From an uncultured Eubacteriales bacterium (GTDB lineage Bacteria; Bacillota; Clostridia; Oscillospirales; Oscillospiraceae), in the NCBI GenBank assembly GCA_900549475.1, contig UROF01000023.1, forward strand, positions 1-37,961: 37,961 bases of DNA, written 5' to 3'. This document shows positions 7,216-14,881 of the stretch, piece by piece. The position numbers and the translations under genes are program-made. Below the pieces are notes generated by a model. The model did not search any database. It saw nothing but the letters and a program-made list of their open reading frames with translations, and was not told the DNA's origin. Each line of letters opens with the position of its first letter. Within the stretch, counting starts at the first letter, position 1.

Positions 7216-8313
7216 TTAACCCTCCAATTTTGCCATATTGGCAACAGAAATGACTGCCAGGACCACAAAGCCGCAGGCTACCGCCAGCGCCACAGGGCCA
7301 GTGCCGATACCGGTGGCGGAGGAGGCCAGGCCGAAGTTGTGGGCCACAGCAGCGCCAACGATAAAGCCGGTCACGGTGACAGCAGAGTCAGTATTGCCCT
7401 CGCCAGCCAGGATCAGCTGACGCAGGGGGCAGCCGCCCAGGAGCACAGAGCCCCAGCCCACCAGGACCATGCCCAGCAGGTTCCACAGGCCGTCGCTGTG
7501 GGCCACAGGCTGGCCCTCAAAGCCCAGGACAAAGTTGCCCAGGATCAGGTTGCCTACCAGCACCGCCACGATGATGGCGATAAAGGCAGAGATAAGCCGG
7601 AAATCCTTGAACATCACGGCGTCACGGATACCGCCCACCATGCACAGGCGGGAGCGCTGCGCCAGAACGCCTACCACAATGGCAACTACCAGAGCCAGCA
7701 GGACAGGGGCGGTCATGGAGCCGGGGCCGGACTTACTAAATACGATGAAGCTGGGCGCCACCAGCAGCAACACCAGCAGAGCCACCATCAGTACCGGGAA
7801 CACCAGGCCCTCGGTCATGGACTGCTGATAGGCGCGGCGGAGGCTGAAGCCCTTCTTCAGGACCACAATACCGATGAGAATACCGATCACAAAGCCCACC
7901 AGGCCCACCACGGCGTTAAGGTCGCCGCCGCCGATGCGGATGACCATGCGCAGGGGGCAGCCCAGGAATACCAGGGCACCGATCATCACGAACACGGCAA
8001 TGATGAAGCGGGTCATGGGGGAGGAGCCGCCCTTGGGACGGAACTCCTTGCGGATCATGGCGATGATGGTGGAACCCAGCACCAGGCCAATGATCTCAGG
8101 ACGGATGTACTGTACGATACCGGTGCCGACTTCTGCGTCAAAGCCCGCCCGCTGGAAGTTCAGCGCGCCGGCGATGTCCCGCAGGAAGCAGGCAATGCAG
8201 AAGCCCATGTTGGCGGGGTTGCCGAAGGCGGTCAGCAGGACCGCCGCCGCGCCTACTACCAGGCCGGTACCGATGAGCAGCCCATACTTTTTGATGAAGC
8301 TGTCTTTTTCCAT
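7216..8313 (-). CDS. yedE: YedE-type membrane transporter, putative selenium/sulfur uptake
   Basis: 365-residue polytopic membrane protein of the YedE/YeeE family. Conserved cysteine motifs sit in both halves: GFCIACFLRDIAG and GCPLRMVIRIGGGD in the first, RSRLCMVGGIRD and GGCPLRQLILAGEG in the second, an internal duplication typical of these transporters. YeeE transports thiosulfate; the YedE subgroup next to TusA-like and DUF3343 proteins is predicted to serve selenium metabolism. The N-terminus MEKDSFIKKYG precedes the first helix. Transcribed from the promoter at 8442-8470 with a leader of about 120 bases containing hairpins. The substrate (selenium or sulfur species) cannot be decided from sequence. 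Confidence 0.88.
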   Translation of the reverse strand: MEKDSFIKKYGLLIGTGLVVGAAAVLLTAFGNPANMGFCIACFLRDIAGALNFQRAGFDAEVGTGIVQYIRPEIIGLVLGSTIIAMIRKEFRPKGGSSPMTRFIIAVFVMIGALVFLGCPLRMVIRIGGGDLNAVVGLVGFVIGILIGIVVLKKGFSLRRAYQQSMTEGLVFPVLMVALLVLLLVAPSFIVFSKSGPGSMTAPVLLALVVAIVVGVLAQRSRLCMVGGIRDAVMFKDFRLISAFIAIIVAVLVGNLILGNFVLGFEGQPVAHSDGLWNLLGMVLVGWGSVLLGGCPLRQLILAGEGNTDSAVTVTGFIVGAAVAHNFGLASSATGIGTGPVALAVACGFVVLAVISVANMAKLEG

Positions 8314-8317
8314 GATT

Positions 8318-8440
8318 GTTTCCTCACTCTCTTTTTTTCAAAACCGGCGGCTTTTGCCGCCCATGCAATCCGGAAATCCCGGAAATAGGCAAAAAATTTT
8401 ACAGGCCGCGCGCTCCTGTAATTTATTTTGTCTATTGCAT
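8318..8440 (-). promoter_or_regulatory. Structured leader of the yedE-tusA-DUF3343 operon
   Basis: Between the predicted transcription start and the yedE ATG lie three short inverted repeats: TTACAGG/CCTGTAA (8399-8421 region), CCGG/CCGG (around 8370-8382) and GGCGGC-AAAA-GCCGCC (8346-8361). The last is followed by GGTTTTG then an A-run, a weak attenuator-like context. It matches no riboswitch I recognise. Confidence 0.3.
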
Positions 8441-8441
8441 T

Positions 8442-8470
8442 TATATATGAAATATATCACCTTGTGTCAA
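8442..8470 (-). promoter_or_regulatory. Promoter of the yedE operon
   Basis: Minus strand: -35 TTGACA (8465-8470), 17-bp spacer, -10 TATATA (8442-8447). It points away from the desulfurase promoter in the same AT-rich 337-bp gap (8314-8650), which holds only these promoters and their leaders. Confidence 0.7.
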
Positions 8471-8514
8471 AAAAAGCAACCCCGTTTTTCTCCCCTCAAA
8501 TATAGCATACCTTG

Positions 8515-8543
8515 TTGTCATTGCCGCTTTTTTGTGTTATACT
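8515..8543 (+). promoter_or_regulatory. Promoter of the cysteine desulfurase-like gene
   Basis: -35 TTGTCA (8515-8520), 17-bp spacer, -10 TATACT (8538-8543). It leaves a leader of about 100 bases before the ATG at 8651. Confidence 0.72.
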
Positions 8544-8650
8544 GCAAAAAAGAATGAGTTTCCCGTTTTTTCCTTGTTATTGCGAGAGCTATGGAAAATC
8601 CCTTTTACCAATCGATTATTTATAGTAATTTTCTATCGGAGTAACACGCC

Positions 8651-9802
8651 ATGAACACGATCTATCTTGACAATGGAGCCACATCCTTTCCCAAGCCGCC
8701 CGCCGTTGCCCAGGCCATGCTGCAATACATGACCGAGGTGGGCGCTTCCATCAACCGGGGCGTCTACGGCAGCGCCCAGGCTGCCGGCATGACCACCCTG
8801 ATGCTGCGGGAGGGCCTGTGCCGTCTCTTTCACCACAGTGATCCCACCCACTGCGTCCTCACCGCCGGCAACACTATGGGACTGAACATGGTGCTGCGGG
8901 GCTGGCTGCGTCCGGGAGACCACTGCCTGGTCAGCAGCGTGGAGCACAATGCCGTCATGCGGCCTCTCCACGACCTGGCAGAACAGGGGGTCACTTTTGA
9001 CCGCATCCCCTGCGACCGGGATGGACACCTGAACCCGGCAGACATCCCTGCCCTGATCCGCCCCAACACCCGGCTCCTGGCCATGGCCCACGGTTCCAAT
9101 GTCAGCGGTGCCGTTCAGGATGCCATGGCCGTGGGCGCTATCTGCCATGAGCACGGCATCCCCTTTGTGCTGGATGCCGCCCAGACCGCCGGCCACTGGC
9201 CCATCGACTTTGAGGCCATGCATCTCTCCGCCCTCTCTGTCCCCGGTCACAAGGGGCTTATGGGCCCCTCCGGTATCGGCGCCCTGCTGCTGTCGGACGA
9301 TTTCGCCAAAAATCTTACCCCCATCCTCACCGGAGGCACCGGCAGCGCCTCTGATTCTGAAGCTCAACCGGATTACATGCCCGATAAATTTGAATCCGGC
9401 ACCCCCAATCTGCCCGGCATTTACGGCTTCCATGCGGCAGTGGATTTTATCCTGGACACCGGCGTGGAGGTACTCCAGGAGAGGGAGCGTCAGCTGACGA
9501 AGTACTTCCTGGACAAGCTGCGGGATGTGAAGGACATCCGCCTGGCAGGCCCCTGGGACCTGGAGAACCGGGTGGGTGTGATCTCCGTGGACTTTGTGCA
9601 GGTGGACAACGCCGAGGCCGCTTACCGACTGGAACAGGACTATGGCATCCTCACCCGCTGCGGCCTCCACTGCGCCCCCTCCGCCCACAAAACTCTGGGC
9701 ACCTTCCCTCAGGGTACTGTTCGTTTCAGCGTGGGGCACTACACCACAGAAGCGGAGATCGATACTGCGGTACAGGCCATTGCGGAGATCGCCCAGGGCT
9801 GA
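8651..9802 (+). CDS. Cysteine desulfurase-like PLP enzyme (class V aminotransferase fold)
   Basis: 383 residues, PLP-dependent. It begins IYLDNGATSFPKP, has the cofactor region LDAAQTAGHWPID, the PLP-binding lysine in SVPGHKGLMGPSG (Lys 201) and the catalytic-loop cysteine in RCGLHCAPSAHK (Cys 341). It would release sulfur or selenium from cysteine or selenocysteine as a protein-bound persulfide or perselenide. This subgroup is commonly found with YedE and SelD-type genes; here it diverges from yedE-tusA-DUF3343, so it may donate to or receive from the TusA-like protein. No scaffold gene (iscU/sufU) is adjacent, arguing against a housekeeping Fe-S role. ATG preceded by GGAG. Confidence 0.88.
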   Translation: MNTIYLDNGATSFPKPPAVAQAMLQYMTEVGASINRGVYGSAQAAGMTTLMLREGLCRLFHHSDPTHCVLTAGNTMGLNMVLRGWLRPGDHCLVSSVEHNAVMRPLHDLAEQGVTFDRIPCDRDGHLNPADIPALIRPNTRLLAMAHGSNVSGAVQDAMAVGAICHEHGIPFVLDAAQTAGHWPIDFEAMHLSALSVPGHKGLMGPSGIGALLLSDDFAKNLTPILTGGTGSASDSEAQPDYMPDKFESGTPNLPGIYGFHAAVDFILDTGVEVLQERERQLTKYFLDKLRDVKDIRLAGPWDLENRVGVISVDFVQVDNAEAAYRLEQDYGILTRCGLHCAPSAHKTLGTFPQGTVRFSVGHYTTEAEIDTAVQAIAEIAQG

Positions 9803-9831
9803 TTCCAGCGCAGCCAAACAAGCTAAAGTAA

Positions 9832-9869
9832 AAAGGAGCGGACACTTTCCTCAAAGTGTCCGCTCCTTT
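9832..9869. terminator. Bidirectional terminator between the desulfurase-like and DUF134 genes
   Basis: Perfect 17-bp stem (9832-9848 with 9853-9869), loop CCTC, flanked by A-run and T-run between converging genes. Confidence 0.9.
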
Positions 9870-9898
9870 TGTATGCTCTTTTTCTGACCGCCCTGCAC

Positions 9899-10267
9899 CT
9901 ATGCGTCCTCCCAGGGACAGCAGTCTCCATTCTCCCGGTCGGCCCGGCGGCAGCAGCTGCGGCAGCCCCGGTCCCCCTGGCACAGCCGGTAATCGCCCCC
10001 CTGGATACGGAAGGGCCGGCCTTCCACCAATGCGGCGGAGAGCTTCTGCCGGGCAGTGTTGTAGATCTGCTGTACCGTGGTCCGGGCTACCTGCATGGAA
10101 GCGGCGCACTCCTCCTGGGACAGTCCTTCATAGTCAATGAGCCGGATCGTCTCATACTCATCCACCGTGATGACTACCGCATCCCCGGCGCGGCCGCAGT
10201 TCACCGGAACAAAGGCATCATTCTGGGGCAGGCGGCAGACCTGCCTGCATTTTCTCGGACGGGGCAC
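9899..10267 (-). CDS. DUF134/UPF0251 family putative DNA-binding protein
   Basis: 122 residues. It starts VPRPRKCRQVC, the standard N-terminus of UPF0251 proteins, followed by VDEYETIRLIDYEGLSQEEC and a helix-turn-helix (ECAASMQVARTTVQQIYNTA) like that of sigma-70 region 4. The C-terminal tail is cysteine-rich (CQGDRGCRSCC, then GDCC), suggesting metal or redox sensing. Start is GTG at 10267, seven bases after AAGGAGG; the frame is open to 10294 but without such a site. It has its own strong promoter. The regulated genes are unknown; relatives often sit beside metal-cofactor genes. Confidence 0.85.
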   Translation of the reverse strand: MPRPRKCRQVCRLPQNDAFVPVNCGRAGDAVVITVDEYETIRLIDYEGLSQEECAASMQVARTTVQQIYNTARQKLSAALVEGRPFRIQGGDYRLCQGDRGCRSCCRRADRENGDCCPWEDA

Positions 10268-10300
10268 AGCGTCACCTCCTTGACAGTTTTTCACAAACTC

Positions 10301-10329
10301 ATTATAGTCCTCCGGTCATGCTCCGTCAA
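10301..10329 (-). promoter_or_regulatory. Promoter of the DUF134 gene
   Basis: Minus strand: -35 TTGACG (10324-10329), 17-bp spacer, consensus -10 TATAAT (10301-10306), about 34 bases before the GTG start. Confidence 0.75.
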
Positions 10330-10342
10330 CCGGCCCCAACCC

Positions 10343-11419
10343 TCAATAGTAGGCCACCAGCAGATCCACCACAGTCCCGTAGCTCTGGATCCCATCCTCC
10401 TGGCCATAGGTTTTGAGCGTGGTGTCATAGATCTTCTCGCTCACAGTGGCCACAACGCTCTCAAACTGATCCCAGTAGGCGCTGTGGTAACGGAGGTCTG
10501 CCACCACCGTCTCCGGCAGGAGGCTGTAAACTGCCTTCCATCTTTCCGGGTCCGCCCGATAGAGCGCGTTTCCCAGATGGATGTAACCCATCAGATAGCC
10601 GGAGTACTGATACACCACACTGTCCGAGGCGGTGGATGCGGCGATAGCCAGGAAATTGCACTCCTGCTCCGAGGCGATGCCCCGCTGGTGGGCCAGTTCG
10701 TGGGTGATATTGGCCGGCAGCAGACAGGCGGGACTGTCTACGTTCAAATTGGATTCCCCGGTGTAGGGACTATAAAACCCGGTAAAATTCATGGCGCTGA
10801 AAAGGCGGGAAAAGAACATCCGCTTGGGCACCCTGTCCTCCCGGGCCAAAAAGGGAAACTCCTGGGAGATATTCTCGTAAACAGAGGTGCTCTCTGCAAA
10901 GATGTCGTCCCGGGACACGGCGAACACACCGTTTTCGTCCCGCGGGATGTCCTCCGCCAGCTCCGCCAGGTTCTCCGCAAAATACCGCGTCACCCGCTCC
11001 AACTCATCCACTTCCACCGGCTGGGCATAGATGCCGCTTTTCTCCTGAAAGCCGTCTGCATAGTAATTGACACCCCAGAGGACACAGTAAAGTCCCCAGG
11101 CTGTCAGGCACAGGCAGGCAAGGCCCACTATGCCGCCGTAGAACCGGTGGCCGCGGTCCGGCCCTTTCACCGTCCGGATCACCAGCACTACTATCCATAT
11201 GATCACTCCCAGGATGAAAGCCACATAAAACCACTCCACCACAGAAAAGGGGAACAGGTACCACAGCCGGGCGTAGCCATCCTTCAGCGTCTGCGTGACG
11301 GAGGACACGGCGTTGGCCGCCTCACGGCTGCTGATCCCATAGGCATAAATCCCAAATAATGCTGCTACCAGTACTGCCCAGATATGTACTGCCTTGTGTC
11401 TCTTCAAAAAACTGCCCAT
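10343..11419 (-). CDS. DUF3810 family membrane protein, metallopeptidase-like
   Basis: 358 residues. Three hydrophobic segments lie at about 11-29, 57-81 and 93-118, followed by an extracellular or cytosolic domain with HELAHQRGIASEQE (His 240, Glu 241, His 244; Glu 251 or 253 as possible third ligand), a gluzincin-like zinc site. DUF3810 proteins are uncharacterised; the motif suggests but does not prove peptidase activity. The frame is open to an ATG at 11452, but GGAG precedes the ATG at 11419 (11-base spacing; a TTG at 11425 has 5-base spacing), so the shorter form is preferred. A terminator of the upstream permease lies just before the gene, leaving little room for a promoter. Confidence 0.75.
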   Translation of the reverse strand: MGSFLKRHKAVHIWAVLVAALFGIYAYGISSREAANAVSSVTQTLKDGYARLWYLFPFSVVEWFYVAFILGVIIWIVVLVIRTVKGPDRGHRFYGGIVGLACLCLTAWGLYCVLWGVNYYADGFQEKSGIYAQPVEVDELERVTRYFAENLAELAEDIPRDENGVFAVSRDDIFAESTSVYENISQEFPFLAREDRVPKRMFFSRLFSAMNFTGFYSPYTGESNLNVDSPACLLPANITHELAHQRGIASEQECNFLAIAASTASDSVVYQYSGYLMGYIHLGNALYRADPERWKAVYSLLPETVVADLRYHSAYWDQFESVVATVSEKIYDTTLKTYGQEDGIQSYGTVVDLLVAYY

Positions 11420-11457
11420 AAGCAATGTGTCTCCTTTCCTGCTCTTGGCCATGCTGC

Positions 11458-11499
11458 AAAAAGGCGCCCGCCCGGCAGCGGTCTGCCAAGCGGGCGTCC
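11458..11499 (-). terminator. Terminator of the AI-2E-family permease gene
   Basis: GC-rich hairpin 11463-11499 followed on the minus strand by TTTTT (complement of 11458-11462), 13 bases after the permease stop and about 40 bases before the DUF3810 start. Confidence 0.75.
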
Positions 11500-11512
11500 T
11501 TTCCGTTTTGGC

Positions 11513-12739
11513 TCAGGTCTGATCCCTGTGATCTTCCGTTGGTTTCTCTTCCGGCGGTACCGGCCGGTGGGAGGCATAGCTGGCTGTTTCTGTAGGAAGC
11601 CCCTTCTTCCGCAGGCGATACTCGGAGTAGTTGCGGATGCCGGCATATATGCAGGCGAAGAAGGGCACACCCAGGAACATACCCAGCACGCCGAAAAGTC
11701 CTCCGCCCACCAGGATCGCCACAATGACCCAGAAGCTGGAAATGCCGGTGGAATCTCCCAGGATCTTGGGCCCCAGGATATTGCCGTCAAACTGCTGAAG
11801 AGCCAGAATAAAGATAATGAAATAGAGGCATTTGATGGGACTATCCAGCAGGATCAGGAACGCACTGGGAATGGCCCCCAGGAAGGGACCAAAGAAGGGG
11901 ATCACATTGGTGACCCCTACTACCACGCTGACCAGCGGGGCATACGGGAACTGGAAGAGACCGGAGAAAAAGAAGCAAAGAATACCGATGATCAGAGAAT
12001 CCAGCAGCTTTCCCCGGACAAATCCACTGAAAATACGGTTGGTGGCCTTTACGCCGCAGATGAACCATGCTGCCCGCTCCTCCGGCAGAGCAGTATAGGT
12101 CAGCTTGCAGCCGATGGCAGCGAAGTGCTCCTTCGTGGCAAGAAGGTACACAGATACGATGATGCCGATGAGCAGATTCTTTAAAAACACAACCACGCCC
12201 ACCACGCCGCCGGTCACTGCCTGGACCGCCACCTGAAGCTGCGGCATCAGTTTGTCACTGAGCCAGGTGAGGGCATCCTGGTAATACTCGTTGATGGCGT
12301 TGCTGACCCACGCGGCAAAATCCGGGTTATCCTCCAGCAGCCGCTGGGCCCAGGCCACAATGGTCTTATAATATTTCTCCCCGTTGGAGGCCAGCTGCAG
12401 CACACTTTTGTACAGCTCCGGCAGCAGGACACTCATCAGGGCATACACCAGCGCCAACACCACCAGCCATGTCAGCAGGATCGATATGCCTCTCAGCCAC
12501 TTGGCTGGGGCATGCCCGCCTCCATGGCGGAAAATGACCCGCTCAAACCAGTTGACGACCGGGGTAAGAAGATACGCCATAGCAAAGCCATAAAGCACCG
12601 GCGCCAGAATGGCAATCAGCTTGCTGAGATATACCAGTATGATGCTGTGCCGGAAAACAATATCATAAAACAGCAGGATAGCGCATACCACTACCACCGC
12701 GGTCAAGCCCCAGGCCACATAGTGATTGTCCTTTTTCAT
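11513..12739 (-). CDS. AI-2E family transporter (YtvI/YdiK-type permease)
   Basis: 408-residue integral membrane protein with about eight hydrophobic segments and the central helical region typical of the family, ending in the conserved GVTNVIPFFGPFLGAIPSA and GPKILGDSTGISSFWVI. The family is named after E. coli TqsA, linked to autoinducer-2 export; other members are Na+(Li+)/H+ antiporters, so the substrate is open. The hydrophilic tail (about 25 residues) is charged. ATG at 12739 is preferred over 12745, since GAGAGG would abut the earlier one. It diverges from a lipid kinase gene with a shared -35 element. Confidence 0.88.
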   Translation of the reverse strand: MKKDNHYVAWGLTAVVVVCAILLFYDIVFRHSIILVYLSKLIAILAPVLYGFAMAYLLTPVVNWFERVIFRHGGGHAPAKWLRGISILLTWLVVLALVYALMSVLLPELYKSVLQLASNGEKYYKTIVAWAQRLLEDNPDFAAWVSNAINEYYQDALTWLSDKLMPQLQVAVQAVTGGVVGVVVFLKNLLIGIIVSVYLLATKEHFAAIGCKLTYTALPEERAAWFICGVKATNRIFSGFVRGKLLDSLIIGILCFFFSGLFQFPYAPLVSVVVGVTNVIPFFGPFLGAIPSAFLILLDSPIKCLYFIIFILALQQFDGNILGPKILGDSTGISSFWVIVAILVGGGLFGVLGMFLGVPFFACIYAGIRNYSEYRLRKKGLPTETASYASHRPVPPEEKPTEDHRDQT

Positions 12740-12768
12740 AGGCATCCTCTCAAAAAGTCCTTTTTTCC

Positions 12769-12797
12769 ATCATAACCAACTTTTTCCGCGATTGCAA
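12769..12797 (-). promoter_or_regulatory. Promoter of the AI-2E-family permease (shared -35 box)
   Basis: Minus strand: -35 TTGCAA (12792-12797), 17-bp spacer, -10 TATGAT (12769-12774). The same palindromic hexamer is the -35 of the opposite promoter. Confidence 0.6.
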
Positions 12798-12820
12798 TAC
12801 TTTGCCGCCTATGTTATACT
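12792..12820 (+). promoter_or_regulatory. Promoter of the lipid kinase gene (shared -35 box)
   Basis: -35 TTGCAA (12792-12797), 17-bp spacer, -10 TATACT (12815-12820), about 48 bases before the ATG. Confidence 0.7.
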
Positions 12821-12873
12821 GCCTTTACATAAACTTTAACCATTCTTAATATCCTGAGAGGTAACGCACAGCT

Positions 12874-13758
12874 ATGGCAAAGACCCTGATGCTCATTGTC
12901 AATCCCCGGGCAGGCCGCTCCCGGTCCCTGGCCCCTCTTTTAAACGCCATATCCCTGTTCAGCGAGGCAGACTACCTGGTATCCCTGCGGCAAACTACGG
13001 CCCAGGGCGATGCCACCCGCTTCGTCCAGGAAAACGGGGCCGCCTTTGACCGGATCGTCTGCTATGGTGGGGACGGAACCCTGAATGAGACCGTCACCGG
13101 GCTTATGGACCTTCCGGTCCCTCCACCTCTGGGCTATATCCCCGGCGGCAGCACCAATGATTTCGCCGCCAGCCTCCACCTGTCCGATCAGCCGGCAGAG
13201 GCGGCAAAGCAGATCCTGGACAGCAGCGGGAAGAAACTGGATGTGGGGACCTTCAACGGCAGGCCCTTTGTGTATGTGGCATCCTTTGGTGCCTTCACCA
13301 AAGCCTCCTACAGCGCCCCCCAGTCTGCTAAAAACGATCTGGGTCATCTGGCCTATATCCTGGAAGGCGTCAAGGACCTGTCCACCCTGCGGCCCTATGA
13401 GGCCACGGTCACCGCTGACGGGGAGACCTTTTCCGGGAGCTTCCTGTTCGGTGCCGTCACCAACGCCACCTCTGTAGGCGGGCTGATGAAGCTGCCCGAG
13501 GACCAGGTCGTACTGGATGACGGACGTTTTGAGCTGCTGCTGATCCCCAATCCCAAATCCCCCCTGGACCTTCAGGCTCTGCTCCGCAGTCTCCTGCTCC
13601 AGGACTACACCGGAGACGGCGTGATCTTCCGCCATGCATCGGACATCGTAGTGGAAACACCGGAGAGCTTCCCCTGGACCCTGGACGGAGAATACGGTCC
13701 CGGCCAGGAGCGGATCGAAATCCACAACCTCAGGCAGAAGCTCACCTTTCTCCTGTAA
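12874..13758 (+). CDS. YegS/BmrU-type lipid kinase (diacylglycerol kinase family)
   Basis: 294 residues. The DAGK catalytic domain has IVNPRAGRSRS (residues 8-18), the nucleotide-binding GGDGTLNE (65-72) and PGGSTNDFA, and the C-terminal beta-sandwich ends PWTLDGEYGP. DgkB-type enzymes phosphorylate diacylglycerol to phosphatidic acid during phospholipid recycling after lipoteichoic-acid synthesis; related BmrU/YegS members prefer other lipids, so the exact substrate is uncertain. ATG preceded by GAGAGG. No neighbouring lipid gene; the divergent permease shares its promoter region. Confidence 0.9.
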   Translation: MAKTLMLIVNPRAGRSRSLAPLLNAISLFSEADYLVSLRQTTAQGDATRFVQENGAAFDRIVCYGGDGTLNETVTGLMDLPVPPPLGYIPGGSTNDFAASLHLSDQPAEAAKQILDSSGKKLDVGTFNGRPFVYVASFGAFTKASYSAPQSAKNDLGHLAYILEGVKDLSTLRPYEATVTADGETFSGSFLFGAVTNATSVGGLMKLPEDQVVLDDGRFELLLIPNPKSPLDLQALLRSLLLQDYTGDGVIFRHASDIVVETPESFPWTLDGEYGPGQERIEIHNLRQKLTFLL

Positions 13759-13796
13759 GATCATCCCGCTGTATGGAGCGGGCTGCACATACCTAC

Positions 13797-13839
13797 AAAA
13801 AAGAACAGGCGCGGGAAGGGGTCTCTCCCTCCCGCGCCT
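13797..13839 (-). terminator. Terminator of the zinc-ribbon/Ig-like protein gene
   Basis: Hairpin 13807-13839 (13-bp stem with one bulge) with an A-run at 13797-13802 that becomes TTTTTT on the minus strand. It may also weakly end the lipid kinase transcript. Confidence 0.7.
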
Positions 13840-13869
13840 CTCCATTTCATTCAGATGCTGCTCTTCCTC

Positions 13870-14706
13870 TCAGCGGCAGCGGACGATGCAGGTGAGCACC
13901 TGGCCATCCACCGTAGCGGTGATATTGGTGGTTCCCTTCCCCACCCACTTGACCACACCGGTATCACTGATAGAGGCCACATTGGGATTTTCACTGGCCC
14001 ATACCACCGGGCTGTCGGTGCCTTTGACCTTCATCTGTACGTCAGGATTGCCGGAATACAGCGTAAAATCTGTTTTATTCAGGGACAGATCCGCATCGCT
14101 GACCCAGGGATCACCGGTAACCGTAACGGTACAGGATACGCTCTCCTCACCCGCTGTGGCGGTAATGGTCGCAGTTCCACCGGCCTTGCCGGTAATAGAA
14201 CCGCCAGCCACTGTGGCAATATTGTCATTGGAGGAGGACCATGTCACCTCTCCCGTACCACCGGTGACCTTCAGCAGAGCAGTGTCTCCGGCAGCAATGG
14301 TGATGGCCGTCTGATCCAGGGCCAGCGGGCCTCCGGTACCCTCTCCCTCAGGGCTCTGGGTATCCTCGCCGGTATTGTCCCCGGTCTGTCCATCCTCGCC
14401 ATCAGCAGGAGGTGTGGTATCCTCATCCTGGTCAGCCGGCAGGTTCTGCTCCGTACGGATGCCCATAAAGCCGGCGATCTCCTCGCCAAAGAACACATAC
14501 CCTACCACGCCAATGATGACCACCGCCATCACCAGCAGCAGAATGCCGCCGGCACCACCGCTGCGCTTACGCTTGGACAAGCGTTTTCCGCCGTGACGGC
14601 GGAGAGGCTTGCCCTTTCTTTCCGCCTCCTCTTCCTCGCAGAAGGGGCAGTTTCTGTAAGTATCGGAATACTCCTGGCCGCACTTGGGACAAAGGCGATT
14701 ACCCAT
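13870..14706 (-). CDS. Membrane-anchored protein with zinc ribbon and Ig-like (BIG2-type) repeats
   Basis: 278 residues. Order: zinc ribbon (CPKC and CPFC; Cys 6, 9, 20, 23), a basic stretch, one transmembrane helix at about 53-74 (GGILLLVMAVVIIGVVGYVF), an acidic linker rich in Asp, Glu, Gly and Thr (about 90-125), then two bacterial Ig-like repeats: one with VTWSSSNDNIATVAGG and GTATITATAG, one with VVWASENPNVASISDTG and GTTNITATVDG. The layout puts the ribbon in the cytoplasm and the Ig-like part outside. Role unknown; the linker resembles surface-exposed stalks. Promoter at 14745-14773, terminator at 13797-13839; it stands alone. Confidence 0.82.
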   Translation of the reverse strand: MGNRLCPKCGQEYSDTYRNCPFCEEEEAERKGKPLRRHGGKRLSKRKRSGGAGGILLLVMAVVIIGVVGYVFFGEEIAGFMGIRTEQNLPADQDEDTTPPADGEDGQTGDNTGEDTQSPEGEGTGGPLALDQTAITIAAGDTALLKVTGGTGEVTWSSSNDNIATVAGGSITGKAGGTATITATAGEESVSCTVTVTGDPWVSDADLSLNKTDFTLYSGNPDVQMKVKGTDSPVVWASENPNVASISDTGVVKWVGKGTTNITATVDGQVLTCIVRCR

Positions 14707-14744
14707 ATCAAAAATCCTCCTTGGGACACGATCTCACAATTTAC

Positions 14745-14773
14745 ATAATATCGGTTTTTCTTCCGTCCGTCAA
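14745..14773 (-). promoter_or_regulatory. Promoter of the zinc-ribbon/Ig-like protein gene
   Basis: Minus strand: -35 TTGACG (14768-14773), 17-bp spacer, -10 TATTAT (14745-14750), about 38 bases before the ATG. Confidence 0.68.
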
Positions 14774-14821
14774 CTGTCTTTTGCCTGTTTCGACGGATTC
14801 ATCAAAATTTTGTTCCCAGCC

Positions 14822-14850
14822 TTGCTTTTCCCGCCACGCCCACCTATAAT
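14822..14850 (+). promoter_or_regulatory. Promoter of udk
   Basis: -35 TTGCTT (14822-14827), 17-bp spacer, consensus -10 TATAAT (14845-14850), about 31 bases before the udk start. No terminator separates udk from the leader and GNAT gene, so this promoter can also drive those. Confidence 0.7.
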
Positions 14851-14881
14851 GAAAAAAACAGCTGACAGGAGGGCACAGCCC

